A DNA stretch of 53,844 nt from Clostridia bacterium (GTDB lineage Bacteria; Bacillota; Clostridia; Christensenellales; CAG-1252), in the NCBI GenBank assembly GCA_017394805.1, contig JAFPXC010000014.1, forward strand, positions 1-53,844, written 5' to 3'. Below the pieces are notes generated by a model. The model was not told where the DNA came from, ran no database searches, and saw nothing but the letters and a program-made list of their open reading frames with translations. Position numbers and translations under genes: made by a program. This document shows, one piece after another, positions 46,801 through 53,844 of this stretch (its first letter is position 1; every line of letters begins with the position of its first letter).

Positions 46801-47463
46801 GTGGGCGCGCCCGACGCCAAAGGCTCTTTCACCATCGCCCGCGCGTACAATTTCAAAGAAGACGCGGCGGAGCCCACGCTGGACCAACTCGCTTCGCTTG
46901 ACGTCGGTCACGCCTACAAAGTCGTCGTCGTGGTGTCCACCGCCGACGCTTCGGTGATGAGCGCGCCCCTTTCCGTGCGCACGCGTTCCCAAGCGCCCTC
47001 TATCGCGCCCTCGTCCATGACCGTCACCGACAAGTCGATTTCGGTGCCCGAGGGCTATTATATCTACGTCGCCGAGACCGAGAATACGGGTGCCTTGCCC
47101 GTGTCTTCCATCGTAGAGACCACGATGCAAAAAGAGGGCTTGACCTATCAAATGCTCGCCGAGGCGGGTGCCGAACTCACCGAGGAGTATCTTGCCGCCG
47201 TCACCGAGGATTTGCGCCCCAACACCACCTACGTCATCGCGATTTGGAGTATGGAAGAGGGCGGCGACATGGCTTCGGACGTGCAATGCTTCACCTTCCG
47301 CACCCTCATCGACAAGAGCAATCGGTTCAGCTATTCGGGCGCTATGCTCGCGTTCTCCCGCTACCTGTTGGTGGGGTTGTTGGGCTTGGTTTTGATTTTA
47401 TTCATCATATGTACTATCCGCTATGCGGTGTTGAAAAAGAAACTTTCGGGAGGTAACCGCTAA
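43807..47463 (+). CDS. Large exported MBG-domain protein with C-terminal membrane anchor
   Basis: 1218 residues. Signal peptide ends near RSALA; ATG 43807 follows AAAGGAG. The long extracellular part is beta-rich. MBG-type repeats are recognisable at about 675-860 (VTAPTDAVYNGERYGVTL, then LKSTAQLTKTFGDEVG), followed by FN3/Ig-like segments to about 1175. One hydrophobic helix (YLLVGLLGLVLILFIICTI) and the basic tail KKKLSGGNR anchor it with the bulk outside. No enzymatic motif. Its stop overlaps the next start (TAATG). Likely a structural or adhesive envelope protein working with its two co-encoded partners. Confidence 0.82.
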   Translation: MRLSFTKTLTIMFCAALCFAVAAVCFTLSPPRSALAETDFDIPLTGVGNQSKQYGDLFNSVDAATGRIYGAIQNDVFKAGSGSEYYVLAKDIMVCSSAMRPSATYEPSLKQLTDVNGYVQVDVLPDYDPEDNSTGKYYLTYDGAEGYTFFSKLQVYVSANEMPHVVGSKSYKVAYYGIGDLLYCQVTPRCLTVAYDAASSHTGGGMAGDALTTEEVGGVLYVDHTYGALPDTIAFSTQGEVGVMEAFGDRLTTSTTFEGNDRTAHVGLYEIESLDLKVKRDDKDVSGNYRFASAREGADGALYTGYGVRVLPRAVEIGEFMHEGTFGTTRDTYADLYDGSALSSGTFTSQGFSRTYQSAQTGVNGQTLTVYYDVDLSQPDLWDVDDQDDPREGVVAITAPGDSWAVVIVGWSAANTDPDAAYDVRASDYVVRAASGASLTLTVGKRAIVLYEAKEGVPAPDNGVDVVANHIEISKPYGDVYTGAKENHGIVIDDIPVTLSFEVEYAGQSLADYLAAEGLESIRLPAGEYRIINPEVTDKHYVVTIDESAKKWKVTKKVVDSAQLVAWGLADGAYLAENRAGASASAKAMYAFLSAAELPTDGICLHEYAYDGTRKSVSLSYAFTDADIGGEVAADLTFVNAEDAVMTPGYYALAYTHADYAMPAGTVYVRVLPVAVTVTAPTDAVYNGERYGVTLRYDGEENNPFGGWSVALTYRDGQRTTTPLNAGTYTAAVSVVGPEAQSANPYLVYNGSNVRFTVSPKAITVRLKSTAQLTKTFGDEVGKRKLTFSVDDDALVGSDSISLFTDGLGADAAPGAYAVEVVFDHGERTNYDVELLDAGGRRDPRFTVEKIAVDDVRDYFNDFLQTMQVVTTTDAITLSEIRYYGVAIDGVAYQYGTANGGWTNTPAEMTALEDGAKYRVRIVIRADGTFIATDTDVYTEVREIITDIAVPTLRQDYSLTSGRSVCVDVTNFDRTKTYACVMYDADQSTVPVNVSEKAVGAPDAKGSFTIARAYNFKEDAAEPTLDQLASLDVGHAYKVVVVVSTADASVMSAPLSVRTRSQAPSIAPSSMTVTDKSISVPEGYYIYVAETENTGALPVSSIVETTMQKEGLTYQMLAEAGAELTEEYLAAVTEDLRPNTTYVIAIWSMEEGGDMASDVQCFTFRTLIDKSNRFSYSGAMLAFSRYLLVGLLGLVLILFIICTIRYAVLKKKLSGGNR

Positions 47464-48845
47464 TGGGAGATCTCAATTTTAACAACCTGTTTATAGGCAT
47501 CAGCGTCGAGCAAATCATCGTCTTGTTGGTGTTGGTCGTCGTCAGCATTCTGTTCGGCTTGATGGCGGGCGCCAGCATCTTCTATCCGTTGGGCTATCGC
47601 CGCTGCAAAAAGGACGGCAAGGGCGGCATATTTGCCCCCGTCGTGCGGCAGGAACCCGCGCCCGCGCCCGTCGTCAAACAGCAAGAGGTACCCGATACGT
47701 TCGACGCGGACGAGTCCTACGCCTATTCGGACGACGACTTGTTCAACTTCGTTGACGAAGAGCCGCAGGAGGAAGAACCCGTCGCTCCCGTCGCTACCGA
47801 GGAAGCCGCTCCCGCTTCCGCCGAGCCCGTCGCCGAGGCGCAACCCGCGCCCGCCGAGGAGCCCGTGCACGTCATCGTGGACGAGACCGCCGTCGTTCCC
47901 GCTTTGATGGACGTCGCCCCCGGTACGGGCGAGCAAATCGTCGTGGTTGGCGAGCCTTTGCGCGACGACGCCTTCGTGCGTATGGAAGAAACGCGCAAGC
48001 AGTTGGTGCCCTTGGTCAGCCGTTCGGTGCTGTTGGGCTACTGCGCGCGCATGACGCCGTTGGCCACCGCGTTGCCCATCATCGTGGTACCGCAGGACGC
48101 CGAGCACCCCTACGACCGCATTATGGTCAAGGACTACACCTTCGCGGTGGTGTTCGAGGAGAGCAAGGTCTTGCGCTTGGTTTTGCGTTTGCACCCCAAT
48201 ACGGTGGGTGCGTTGCGCCACGCGGCGGGCAATTCCGTCATTGCCGAGCCGTCGTACGGTTCCGATTGGTACGGTTGGGTAGTCACCGACATCGAGCATT
48301 GCGAAAAGGTCGTGGCCAAGGTTTTGGATATGAGTTACAAATACGTCGCGCACGCGTCCTATATGCGCGGCAAGGACAAAGATTTCGTCGAGAAGGGCGA
48401 GCGTTACGAGGATACCGTCACGGCCGTGGCGGACGCCTATCGTCCCGACGCGGATTTGGTCTACACGGCCTTGTCCGCGCAGATGAACGCCAAGTATCAA
48501 CTCCACTATTTCGGCAAGCGCGAGGCCGTTCGCTACGCGCGCTCCATTCGCGGCGACCTTGCCGTCACCGTCGAGGACGTCAACAGCAGCACGGCCATTC
48601 TCAAGGCGGACGGCGTGATGTTCGCCGTGGTCTACGACAGTTACGGCGTAGTCAAATTGCTCTTCCGCGCGGACAAGGAGTATATGGAGTCTTTGCGGCA
48701 GGAACACCTCTACGTGGGTTGCTCCGAGGTGCCCAAGTCCAGCTACCGTCAATGGTACTACGCCATTTTGGACAAGAGTTTCACGGACGAGCAATGCGGG
48801 GCCATTCTCACCACCGCCTACCAACACGTCGCCGCCAAGAAATAG
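47463..48845 (+). CDS. Membrane-anchored protein with two YjbR-like repeats
   Basis: 460 residues; ATG overlaps the previous stop and GGGAGG lies upstream. One N-terminal helix (about 17-42) followed by basic residues places the rest in the cytoplasm. A Pro/Glu/Ala-rich linker (about 55-165) leads to two related domains (about 180-310 and 325-460). Each ends in a pattern like MmcQ/YjbR proteins: VLRLVLRLHPNTVGALRH with VVAKVLDMSYKYV, and VVKLLFRADKEYMESLRQEH with GAILTTAYQHV. YjbR proteins have a DNA-binding-like fold but mostly unknown roles. The family call is tentative. Confidence 0.7.
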   Translation: MGDLNFNNLFIGISVEQIIVLLVLVVVSILFGLMAGASIFYPLGYRRCKKDGKGGIFAPVVRQEPAPAPVVKQQEVPDTFDADESYAYSDDDLFNFVDEEPQEEEPVAPVATEEAAPASAEPVAEAQPAPAEEPVHVIVDETAVVPALMDVAPGTGEQIVVVGEPLRDDAFVRMEETRKQLVPLVSRSVLLGYCARMTPLATALPIIVVPQDAEHPYDRIMVKDYTFAVVFEESKVLRLVLRLHPNTVGALRHAAGNSVIAEPSYGSDWYGWVVTDIEHCEKVVAKVLDMSYKYVAHASYMRGKDKDFVEKGERYEDTVTAVADAYRPDADLVYTALSAQMNAKYQLHYFGKREAVRYARSIRGDLAVTVEDVNSSTAILKADGVMFAVVYDSYGVVKLLFRADKEYMESLRQEHLYVGCSEVPKSSYRQWYYAILDKSFTDEQCGAILTTAYQHVAAKK

Positions 48846-48890
48846 CGCGGATTTCTCCCAAGGCTACGCCTTGGATTTCACCTACCCATC

Positions 48891-48930
48891 AAAAAACGCC
48901 TTCGTCGTTCGTTTGACGAAGGCGTTTCTT
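48891..48930. terminator. Bidirectional terminator between convergent genes
   Basis: A 12-bp stem (48895-48906 with 48915-48926, core AACGCCTTCGTC) is flanked by six As on the left and TTTCTTTC on the right, so it can stop both the YjbR-like gene and the HAD gene. A second small stem, CCAAGGC-TAC-GCCTTGG, lies at 48858-48874. Confidence 0.92.
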
Positions 48931-48942
48931 TCGGCGTATATC

Positions 48943-49776
48943 CTACAATTTTTTTCGTTGTTCCATCGACAGCGCTTTCAGTCCGTTGTCCACGGCCAAT
49001 TTGCGCAATATGGCCGCCACGGCCCGTTCGAAGGGTTGCCCCACGCGGAAGTCCGCCTCGAAGATGAAGTCCACGCGGTCGTGTTTCAGCAGGTCTTCCA
49101 CCAGCCCGCGCTTGTCGGGTTGATGCAAAGCGATGCTGTGTCCGCCCGACAGTTTCACCAACTTCATACACGGCACGTCTGTCAGTCCGTCGCCGATATA
49201 GATCATATTGTTGAAGTACACGTGGCGGGTGTCCTCGGGGGTAGAGCGGTTGAGGTCGGTGTCGTTGCTGATATCCAATACGCCCTTGTTGATGCGGTAG
49301 ACGAATTGCGTCTTGGCGGTGTAGTTGACGGCGGTCTTGGGCCACACGGCCTTGCCGTCCTTGTACAAAAATTCGCTGGCGAATATCTCCGTGAAGTGGT
49401 GCGCGATGGACGAGCCTTGCACGATTTCCCGCAGGCCCGAACTCAATATATAATGTTCCACGTGCACGCCCGCTTTTTCGCCCACTTCGTTGATATGCTC
49501 GAACCATTCCTCCACGCCCTTGTGGTACACGATATCCTTGCCGCATTGCATCAGCATATCGCGCGTAAGGGGCAGGCCTTTTTCCTCGGCTTTTTGTATC
49601 ATGCAGTACATATAGGCGAGGATGCTGTCCATTTTTTCGCGCTGTGCCATCGAGTTGGCGCTCGCCCAAAACTCGTGCGGCTCGAGGCCCAAAGAGGGGA
49701 TAAAGGTAAATTCCTGCATATCCCTCGTGGATAGCGTTTTGTCAAAGTCGTACAGCAAGGCAACGGTGGGTTTCAT
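48943..49776 (-). CDS. HAD-superfamily phosphatase
   Basis: 277 residues. N-terminal YDFDKTL gives nucleophile Asp10 and acid/base Asp12; ILSSGLREI is motif II and IYIGDGLTDVPCM is motif IV, the pattern of SerB-like HAD hydrolases (PF12710). A helical cap lies between about residues 25 and 105. Substrate unknown; a small phosphorylated metabolite is likely. Its ATG comes one base after the stop of the DUF1294-like gene (TAATATG), showing translational coupling. Confidence 0.87.
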   Translation of the reverse strand: MKPTVALLYDFDKTLSTRDMQEFTFIPSLGLEPHEFWASANSMAQREKMDSILAYMYCMIQKAEEKGLPLTRDMLMQCGKDIVYHKGVEEWFEHINEVGEKAGVHVEHYILSSGLREIVQGSSIAHHFTEIFASEFLYKDGKAVWPKTAVNYTAKTQFVYRINKGVLDISNDTDLNRSTPEDTRHVYFNNMIYIGDGLTDVPCMKLVKLSGGHSIALHQPDKRGLVEDLLKHDRVDFIFEADFRVGQPFERAVAAILRKLAVDNGLKALSMEQRKKL

Positions 49777-49777
49777 A

Positions 49778-50248
49778 TTACCAATTCTTATAAGTGACGG
49801 TGCCGTCCCCCTTGGTGTAGAGGAAATACAGTATGACGGCGGCGATGATGATGTTGACGACGGTCAGGATGGGGATAAAGGTACGGAAGTAGAACTTGTA
49901 CCATTTGTGGCGGTAGATGAGCATAGCCAGCAGTTCGCCTGCCGCGCCGAACAATATGGCGATGGCGAAGAGGGCTTTGTCGGGTACACGCGCCTCGTAC
50001 TCGAAGGGCTCTTCCTTTTTGGGCTTCTTTTCTTTCTTGCCTTTCTTGCCCTTTGCGGTTTCCGTTTCTTCCTCCGCGGCGTCTTCGGCCTTTTTGCGCT
50101 TGCTCATCATGGCGTCGCTGCGGTTTTTCTGCGCCACCCAGCGCTTCTTATCCGTGCGGATGAGAAAGAAGCCGATGATGCACATCACGGCGAAGAAAGC
50201 GCACATGGCGTTGAAATATATGTTCGTTGCGCCAAGTAATACGTTCAT
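49778..50248 (-). CDS. DUF1294-like membrane protein with lysine/glutamate-rich loop
   Basis: 156 residues. N-terminal helix (about 8-30), a highly charged cytoplasmic stretch (about 33-85: GKKGKKEKKPKKEE), then the DUF1294-type core FGAAGELLAMLIYRHKWYKFYF and a last helix. DUF1294 proteins are short membrane proteins of unknown function, normally without the charged insert. ATG 50248 is preceded by GAGGAGG. First gene of a two-gene operon with a consensus promoter. Confidence 0.75.
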   Translation of the reverse strand: MNVLLGATNIYFNAMCAFFAVMCIIGFFLIRTDKKRWVAQKNRSDAMMSKRKKAEDAAEEETETAKGKKGKKEKKPKKEEPFEYEARVPDKALFAIAILFGAAGELLAMLIYRHKWYKFYFRTFIPILTVVNIIIAAVILYFLYTKGDGTVTYKNW

Positions 50249-50280
50249 CTTGACCTCCTCGGCTGGATAGCCTTTCTATT

Positions 50281-50309
50281 ATTATAAAATGCCGCGACTA
50301 TTTTGTCAA
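50281..50309 (-). promoter_or_regulatory. Consensus sigma-A promoter of the DUF1294/HAD operon
   Basis: Perfect TTGACA (50309-50304), 17-bp spacer, perfect TATAAT (50286-50281). Confidence 0.93.
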
Positions 50310-50384
50310 TACGCTCTTTGCGCGCTTGAGACGGATAGTTGATGAAGAGACAATAATAATATTTCATCTTGCTTGTCCAAAGAA

Positions 50385-50413
50385 TTGCCAACTGCGCCGA
50401 AATATGCTAAGAT
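50385..50413 (+). promoter_or_regulatory. Promoter of the CBM20-like gene
   Basis: TTGCCA (50385-50390), 17-bp spacer ending in an extended TGC, then TAAGAT (50408-50413). It is divergent from the neighbouring consensus promoter. Confidence 0.75.
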
Positions 50414-50453
50414 GGATATGACAAAAAAAAGACGGCTGGAAAGGAGAAAGATT

Positions 50454-50789
50454 ATGAAAAAATCCAAGCAACAGAAGAAACAATTATGCAGAGTCACCTT
50501 CTACGCCCATCCCAGAGAGGCCGTGGAAGAGATGTATCTGTGCGGAGAGAACCACGCTTCGGGCTTGTGGGACGCTTCTTCCGCCACCAAAATGAAACCG
50601 ACCGAGCAAGGCTTCCGCGCCATCAAGGTATTGCCCGTGGGCGAGCCGTTCGAGTTCAAGGTCTTGCGCACCAACGATTGGTCGGGCGTTGAGAAAGGCG
50701 TTTGGAACGAGGAGATCCCCAACCACGTCATCGTCGCCTACAAGGGCCTCGTGGTGGATATGGACATTCCTTCTTTCCGCAAGGACTGA
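50454..50789 (+). CDS. Stand-alone CBM20-like (glycogen/starch-binding type) protein
   Basis: 111 residues from ATG 50454, which has AAAGGAG upstream; an upstream in-frame ATG at 50373 lies before the promoter -10. After a lysine-rich start, the chain follows the CBM20/CBM48 pattern: RVTFYAHPREAVEEMYLCGE, SGLWDASSATKM, EPFEFKVLRTNDW, VWNEEIPNHVI. There is no signal peptide, so it is cytosolic. It may bind glycogen or an intracellular glucan, or be a beta-sandwich with another ligand. Six bases precede the hydrolase-like gene, so they form an operon. Confidence 0.75.
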   Translation: MKKSKQQKKQLCRVTFYAHPREAVEEMYLCGENHASGLWDASSATKMKPTEQGFRAIKVLPVGEPFEFKVLRTNDWSGVEKGVWNEEIPNHVIVAYKGLVVDMDIPSFRKD

Positions 50790-50795
50790 TTCTCT

Positions 50796-51689
50796 ATGAA
50801 CGCAGGCCGTTTCGTGCAAAAATTAGCCGACCTACGGGATACACGGGCCGTCGGCTGGGCGCAGCTCACCGACGCGTTTTCCGCGCTTTCGGATGAGGCC
50901 GTGGCCTACGCCCCCTCGGGCGTGGACTACCGCACCGTCACGGTGTCGCAGGTGCCCGTGGAACTGTTTGCCCCCCCACGTGGGCAGGGTTTTTTGTTAT
51001 TTTTGCACGGCGGCAACTATCTCTTGCCCGTGGTGGACGCCTATCGCCGCGTGGCCGAGGCCCTTGCTTTGCGTTCGGGCAAGACCGTGGCGTTGGTGGA
51101 TTACGCCATCGCCCCCTACGTCTATCCCGACGCCTTGGGCGAGGCCTACCTGGTGTGGGAGTGGCTCTACGGGCAGGACGACCGCATCTGCCTGTTGGGC
51201 GACGGTTCGGGCGCCAATATGGCGTTGCAGCTGGCACTTCTTCTTCGAGAGGACGCCGTGCGTATGCCCAAGGGCTTGGTGCTCTTGAGCCCCCAGACGG
51301 ATATGACCTGTTCGGGGCGTTCCTATTACGACAATTACTATTTGGACGTGGTCTACGGTCGTCGCCACTTGTCGGGTGCCGATATTCCCGACGCATTCAA
51401 GGCGTCTCCTATGTGGGATTATTGCCGTGGTATGGATTTGGCGTCCCCCGAACTGTCCCCTCTTATGGCCGATCTCACGGGTCTGCCCCCTTGCTATATC
51501 GCGGTCGGCAGTCACGAGGTCGTGCTCTCCGACGCCACCCGCTTTGCCGACAAAGCCGCCGAGGCCGAGGTGGACGTCACCCTCACCGTGGGCACGGGGC
51601 TATTTTACGCCTATCCTTTCTTCTTCCGCCGTTTCCCCGAGGCCAAAGCCGCCTTCGATTCTCTGTCGGCGTTTATCAAAAGCAAATAA
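50796..51689 (+). CDS. Alpha/beta-hydrolase fold-3 protein, catalytic His apparently lost
   Basis: 297 residues of the hormone-sensitive-lipase-like esterase family. Oxyanion motif FLHGGN and nucleophile elbow GDGSGAN (Ser138; the family norm is GDSAGGN) are present. The acid position reads GSHEVVLSD (Glu241 in place of the usual Asp). The expected C-terminal His motif (MPHVF-like) reads GLFYAYPFF with no His. It may therefore be a pseudo-enzyme or use another residue. The start is close behind the CBM20-like gene; no strong ribosome site is visible, consistent with coupling. Confidence 0.8.
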   Translation: MNAGRFVQKLADLRDTRAVGWAQLTDAFSALSDEAVAYAPSGVDYRTVTVSQVPVELFAPPRGQGFLLFLHGGNYLLPVVDAYRRVAEALALRSGKTVALVDYAIAPYVYPDALGEAYLVWEWLYGQDDRICLLGDGSGANMALQLALLLREDAVRMPKGLVLLSPQTDMTCSGRSYYDNYYLDVVYGRRHLSGADIPDAFKASPMWDYCRGMDLASPELSPLMADLTGLPPCYIAVGSHEVVLSDATRFADKAAEAEVDVTLTVGTGLFYAYPFFFRRFPEAKAAFDSLSAFIKSK

Positions 51690-51916
51690 TTTTTTTTTGA
51701 AAGAACCCGCGAAATCGTGGGACAATTCGATAGGCATTAACATTATTATTTATTGGATGGATGTTTGACTCCAATTCTAATGCTCTTATTTTATCCGTTC
51801 GAAAAAGAAAAGCCGTATGTGAAGCATCGCGCATTGTCGGCGAATCAAAAGGCGAGATTATAATTTTCGGCACGAAAATGCAGAACATGAGCCCCAAACG
51901 AACAAAAGGAGATAAT
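51690..51916. other. Intergenic A+T-rich stretch before the lipoprotein array
   Basis: It starts with a run of nine Ts directly after the hydrolase stop but without a good stem. TTGACT at 51765-51770 with TATTTT 16 bases later is a weak promoter candidate for the array. The open frame that runs in from 51761 is probably only the extension of the next gene. Confidence 0.4.
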
Positions 51917-52504
51917 ATGAAAATAATAAAACGAATTATAAACATATCCGCATTGCTGGTGCTATGCCTTACCTTCGCCCTCGGCGTGGCGGGGTGCGGC
52001 AACAAGTATCTTGCCAAATTAAAAGACCATCAGGGTACGTATGTGCCGACGCATTGTCATATTCAATACGATATAAAAGACGAAGATGGTATATATACTC
52101 GAGGGGATTCATTGGGTATGCAAATTGTTGATGGACAAGTTGAGTATAGTTGTAGAAGCGGTTTCTCGAGTATAGAGGACTTTTGGGGGGAAACGTATTA
52201 TCGCGAGATATGGTTGGCGTTTTTGGAACAAGAAATCGAGGAGTTTTTTGCCTCGGTGCAAATCAAAGGGAAAAAGTTTGTAACGCAAAAAGGAGCATAT
52301 CGTTTGTTCGTTCCCAAAGAGGACGCATACGGTCTATTTATTTCACGCAATAACGATGACGGTCTTGATGAACAATTTGTGAGTGGATATGATGAAAATG
52401 GGACGAGTTACTGCTCTTATGTTCACGAGTTTATACGCGAGGTCGACGGAAAAGATGTTTTTGTTTACGTGCAAGTAATATACAAAATGACGGCGGCCGT
52501 ATGA
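51917..52504 (+). CDS. Small lipoprotein, array 2 member 1
   Basis: 195 residues from ATG 51917 (AAAGGAG upstream). Signal peptide with lipobox GVAGC (Cys27). The mature part shows no recognised domain; it contains QEIEEFFASVQIKGKKFVTQ, a pattern that recurs in the two related copies downstream (EEMEEF-x(3)-VKIEKKGF and VKINKKGLWAG). The gene is A+T-rich except for the signal-peptide segment. Function unknown, presumably at the cell surface. Confidence 0.75.
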   Translation: MKIIKRIINISALLVLCLTFALGVAGCGNKYLAKLKDHQGTYVPTHCHIQYDIKDEDGIYTRGDSLGMQIVDGQVEYSCRSGFSSIEDFWGETYYREIWLAFLEQEIEEFFASVQIKGKKFVTQKGAYRLFVPKEDAYGLFISRNNDDGLDEQFVSGYDENGTSYCSYVHEFIREVDGKDVFVYVQVIYKMTAAV

Positions 52505-52542
52505 TAAATTACGGAGTACAAAATAAAACAAAAGGCGATTAT

Positions 52543-53159
52543 ATGAAAGTAATAAAACGAGTTATAGGAAAAATTATAAGCATATCCGCATTACTGGTGC
52601 TATGCCTTACCTTCGCCCTCGGCGTAGCGGGGTGTCGTAGCACAAATCCCCAAAAATTATCGTATTGGTACGGAAATTATCAGGTCCGCAATAACGCATA
52701 TGGCGTGGTTGTATTTGTTTGGAAAACGAGATAATGACGGGATACAGGATGTTCACCCTAACGGATTGTGGGTATACCTGTATCAATTATGCATCAAAAG
52801 ATGTATGGACCTCGCTATTTGAGAACGATGAGGACTTGTTAAATCAGTCGGAATGGATAGAGGAGGAAATGGAAGAATTCCGTTCCGGTGTTAAAATTGA
52901 GAAAAAAGGTTTTATTACAGCCAAGCATAAATGGGCTACACCGAAAGAATTATCCGCTTATTGTATGCTTACCGAGGATGAAAATGAAAAAAGATTCTTT
53001 CGATTTTTCGGGGATGAAGCACTCGAAACGAATGACGACAATGGATTGTCGGAGATTGATATGACCGAGCAAATGCGGTATATCCATTATGTAACCATTG
53101 CGCAAACGGATGATATACGGTGGGATATTAATGTTGAAATTATTTTAACAAGAATATGA
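52543..53159 (+). pseudogene. Frameshifted lipoprotein, array 2 member 2
   Basis: ATG 52543 opens a lipoprotein start almost identical to member 1 at the DNA level in the signal peptide (52577-52633), then SYWYGNY. The frame ends at TAA 52732-52734, but the frame one base over continues from about 52719 to 53159 with the family pattern WIEEEMEEFRSGVKIEKKGF. A one-base change near 52715-52730 (GTTTGGAAAACG) splits the gene. It could be a true mutation, phase variation or a sequencing error. Confidence 0.75.
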
Positions 53160-53171
53160 TTGAGGTGGAAT

Positions 53172-53360
53172 ATGAATGTAGTAAAAAAGATAATTGTTTG
53201 TCTTGTATTGTGTAGTGCTATTAGTAGTTTTAGTTTTATTTGCGGGAGTAATAATACTAAAGAATATGCAAACGCAGAAAGTAACAATTTAGAAACACTA
53301 ACTAACTCTTTAATTCAAAAAGGTGAAGTAAAAACCGTTATATATAGTATAGAGGTATAG
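53172..53360 (+). CDS. Short exported peptide
   Basis: 62 residues from ATG 53172 (GAGGTGG upstream). Hydrophobic signal peptide (about 5-25), possible cleavage near YANA, and a mature part of under 30 residues. No lipobox of standard form. It might be a truncated relative of the array lipoproteins or a small secreted peptide. No homolog recognised. Confidence 0.5.
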   Translation: MNVVKKIIVCLVLCSAISSFSFICGSNNTKEYANAESNNLETLTNSLIQKGEVKTVIYSIEV

Positions 53361-53395
53361 TGCTCTCGAAAGCAATAAATATTCGGAGATAAATA

Positions 53396-53844
53396 ATGAA
53401 GAAAATAAAAATATTGATATGTATTACGTCCATCGTGATCTTGTGCTTAACCGTTGTTCTCGGTACGGTGGGGTGTAAGAGTTACAATCAAATGGCAGCG
53501 TCTTATTGGTATGGGAAATACACGATAGAGCCGAAACGAACGACTTTTTATGTGGAAGATATACGCGAAACCGATAGGGAACCGTTAATAAATTATTATT
53601 GTGGTCAGATAGCGGAAATATACGAAAATGGATATGATTATTACACTGACATAAGGGATCCGACCAATCTTGAAACTATTTATAGCCCATATGCAGTCCA
53701 AAAAAAATATTTTGACAAACAAATGTATGAAGTTTTGCGCAATGAATTTGATAAGCGGGAGAAAACAGTCAAGATAAACAAGAAGGGTCTTTGGGCAGGT
53801 AAGCGCTTTTATGAATTAGACGAATACCGCTATGCTTTGACAAA
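53396..53844 (+). CDS. Small lipoprotein, array 2 member 3 (3' end missing)
   Basis: ATG 53396 after CGGAGAT; open to the window edge (149 codons). Lipobox GTVGC (Cys27). SYWYGKY after the lipid anchor and VKINKKGLWAG near residue 130 tie it to members 1 and 2. Body otherwise divergent. Function unknown. Confidence 0.75.
   Translation, partial: MKKIKILICITSIVILCLTVVLGTVGCKSYNQMAASYWYGKYTIEPKRTTFYVEDIRETDREPLINYYCGQIAEIYENGYDYYTDIRDPTNLETIYSPYAVQKKYFDKQMYEVLRNEFDKREKTVKINKKGLWAGKRFYELDEYRYALT

Noticed and set aside
45496..47286. Minus-strand open frame within the MBG protein gene
   Set aside because: No start signal and low-complexity composition; the plus-strand gene is coupled on both sides.

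Overview
The window looks like a chromosomal segment of an uncultured, starch-using Gram-positive bacterium of the class Clostridia, perhaps a gut or rumen Christensenellales-type lineage. The phylum-level call rests on lipoprotein signal peptides with lipoboxes, AGGAGG ribosome sites, consensus sigma-A promoters (TTGACA-N17-TATAAT), an L-box lysine riboswitch, an MsmEFGK-type sugar transporter and many InlB, MBG, GLUG and Big_3 surface domains. The finer placement is inference. No rRNA, tRNA, CRISPR array, transposase or phage gene was seen.

Region 1 (1-19193, + strand) is one long starch and maltodextrin operon whose 5' end lies outside the window. Four secreted proteins carry starch-binding or surface modules: a partial CBM26/Big_3 protein, a GH13 alpha-amylase lipoprotein, a GLUG/CBM26 lipoprotein and a 1220-residue CBM26-like lipoprotein. 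They are followed by a solute-binding lipoprotein, two MalF/MalG-type permeases, a secreted type I pullulanase and an MsmK/UgpC-type ATPase with an unusual C-terminal extension of about 310 residues. The logic resembles a Gram-positive counterpart of a Sus system: bind starch at the surface, cut it, debranch it, import the oligosaccharides.

Region 2 (19194-29889) begins with two facing terminators flanking a four-copy 12-bp repeat. Minus-strand genes follow: an HGSNAT/DUF1624-type membrane acyltransferase, a 1418-residue InlB-repeat/beta-helix lipoprotein, a small membrane-anchored Ig-like protein, an ABC exporter permease, and a fusion of a YwaF/TMEM164-like membrane domain with an ABC ATPase. 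The fusion gene has a consensus promoter and a roughly 300-nt leader that folds into nested helices.

Region 3 (30117-36943) holds a lysine-riboswitch-controlled amino acid ABC importer (binding protein, permease, ATPase), a diacylglycerol-kinase-like lipid kinase and a divergently transcribed P2B-type calcium ATPase.

Region 4 (37110-42403, minus strand, visibly more A+T-rich) is a tandem lipoprotein array under one promoter. It contains one intact S8 subtilisin-like protease and at least five relatives that keep the same signal-peptide cassette but have lost the catalytic domain, diverged or decayed. Several look like stand-alone protease propeptides.

Region 5 (42542-48930) is a three-gene unit: a cytosolic protein with a ribosomal uL15-like C-terminal domain, a large exported MBG-domain protein anchored by a C-terminal helix, and a membrane-anchored protein with two YjbR-like repeats. 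Its first gene is preceded by a hairpin-rich leader. Region 6 (48943-51689) has a HAD phosphatase, a DUF1294-like membrane protein, a stand-alone CBM20-like protein and an alpha/beta-hydrolase lacking its usual catalytic histidine. Region 7 (51690-53844) is an A+T-rich tandem array of small lipoproteins, one frameshifted and one cut by the window edge.

The strongest candidates for something undescribed are the propeptide-lipoprotein array beside the subtilase, the TMEM164-like/ABC fusion with its structured leader, and the uL15-like/MBG/YjbR three-gene module.
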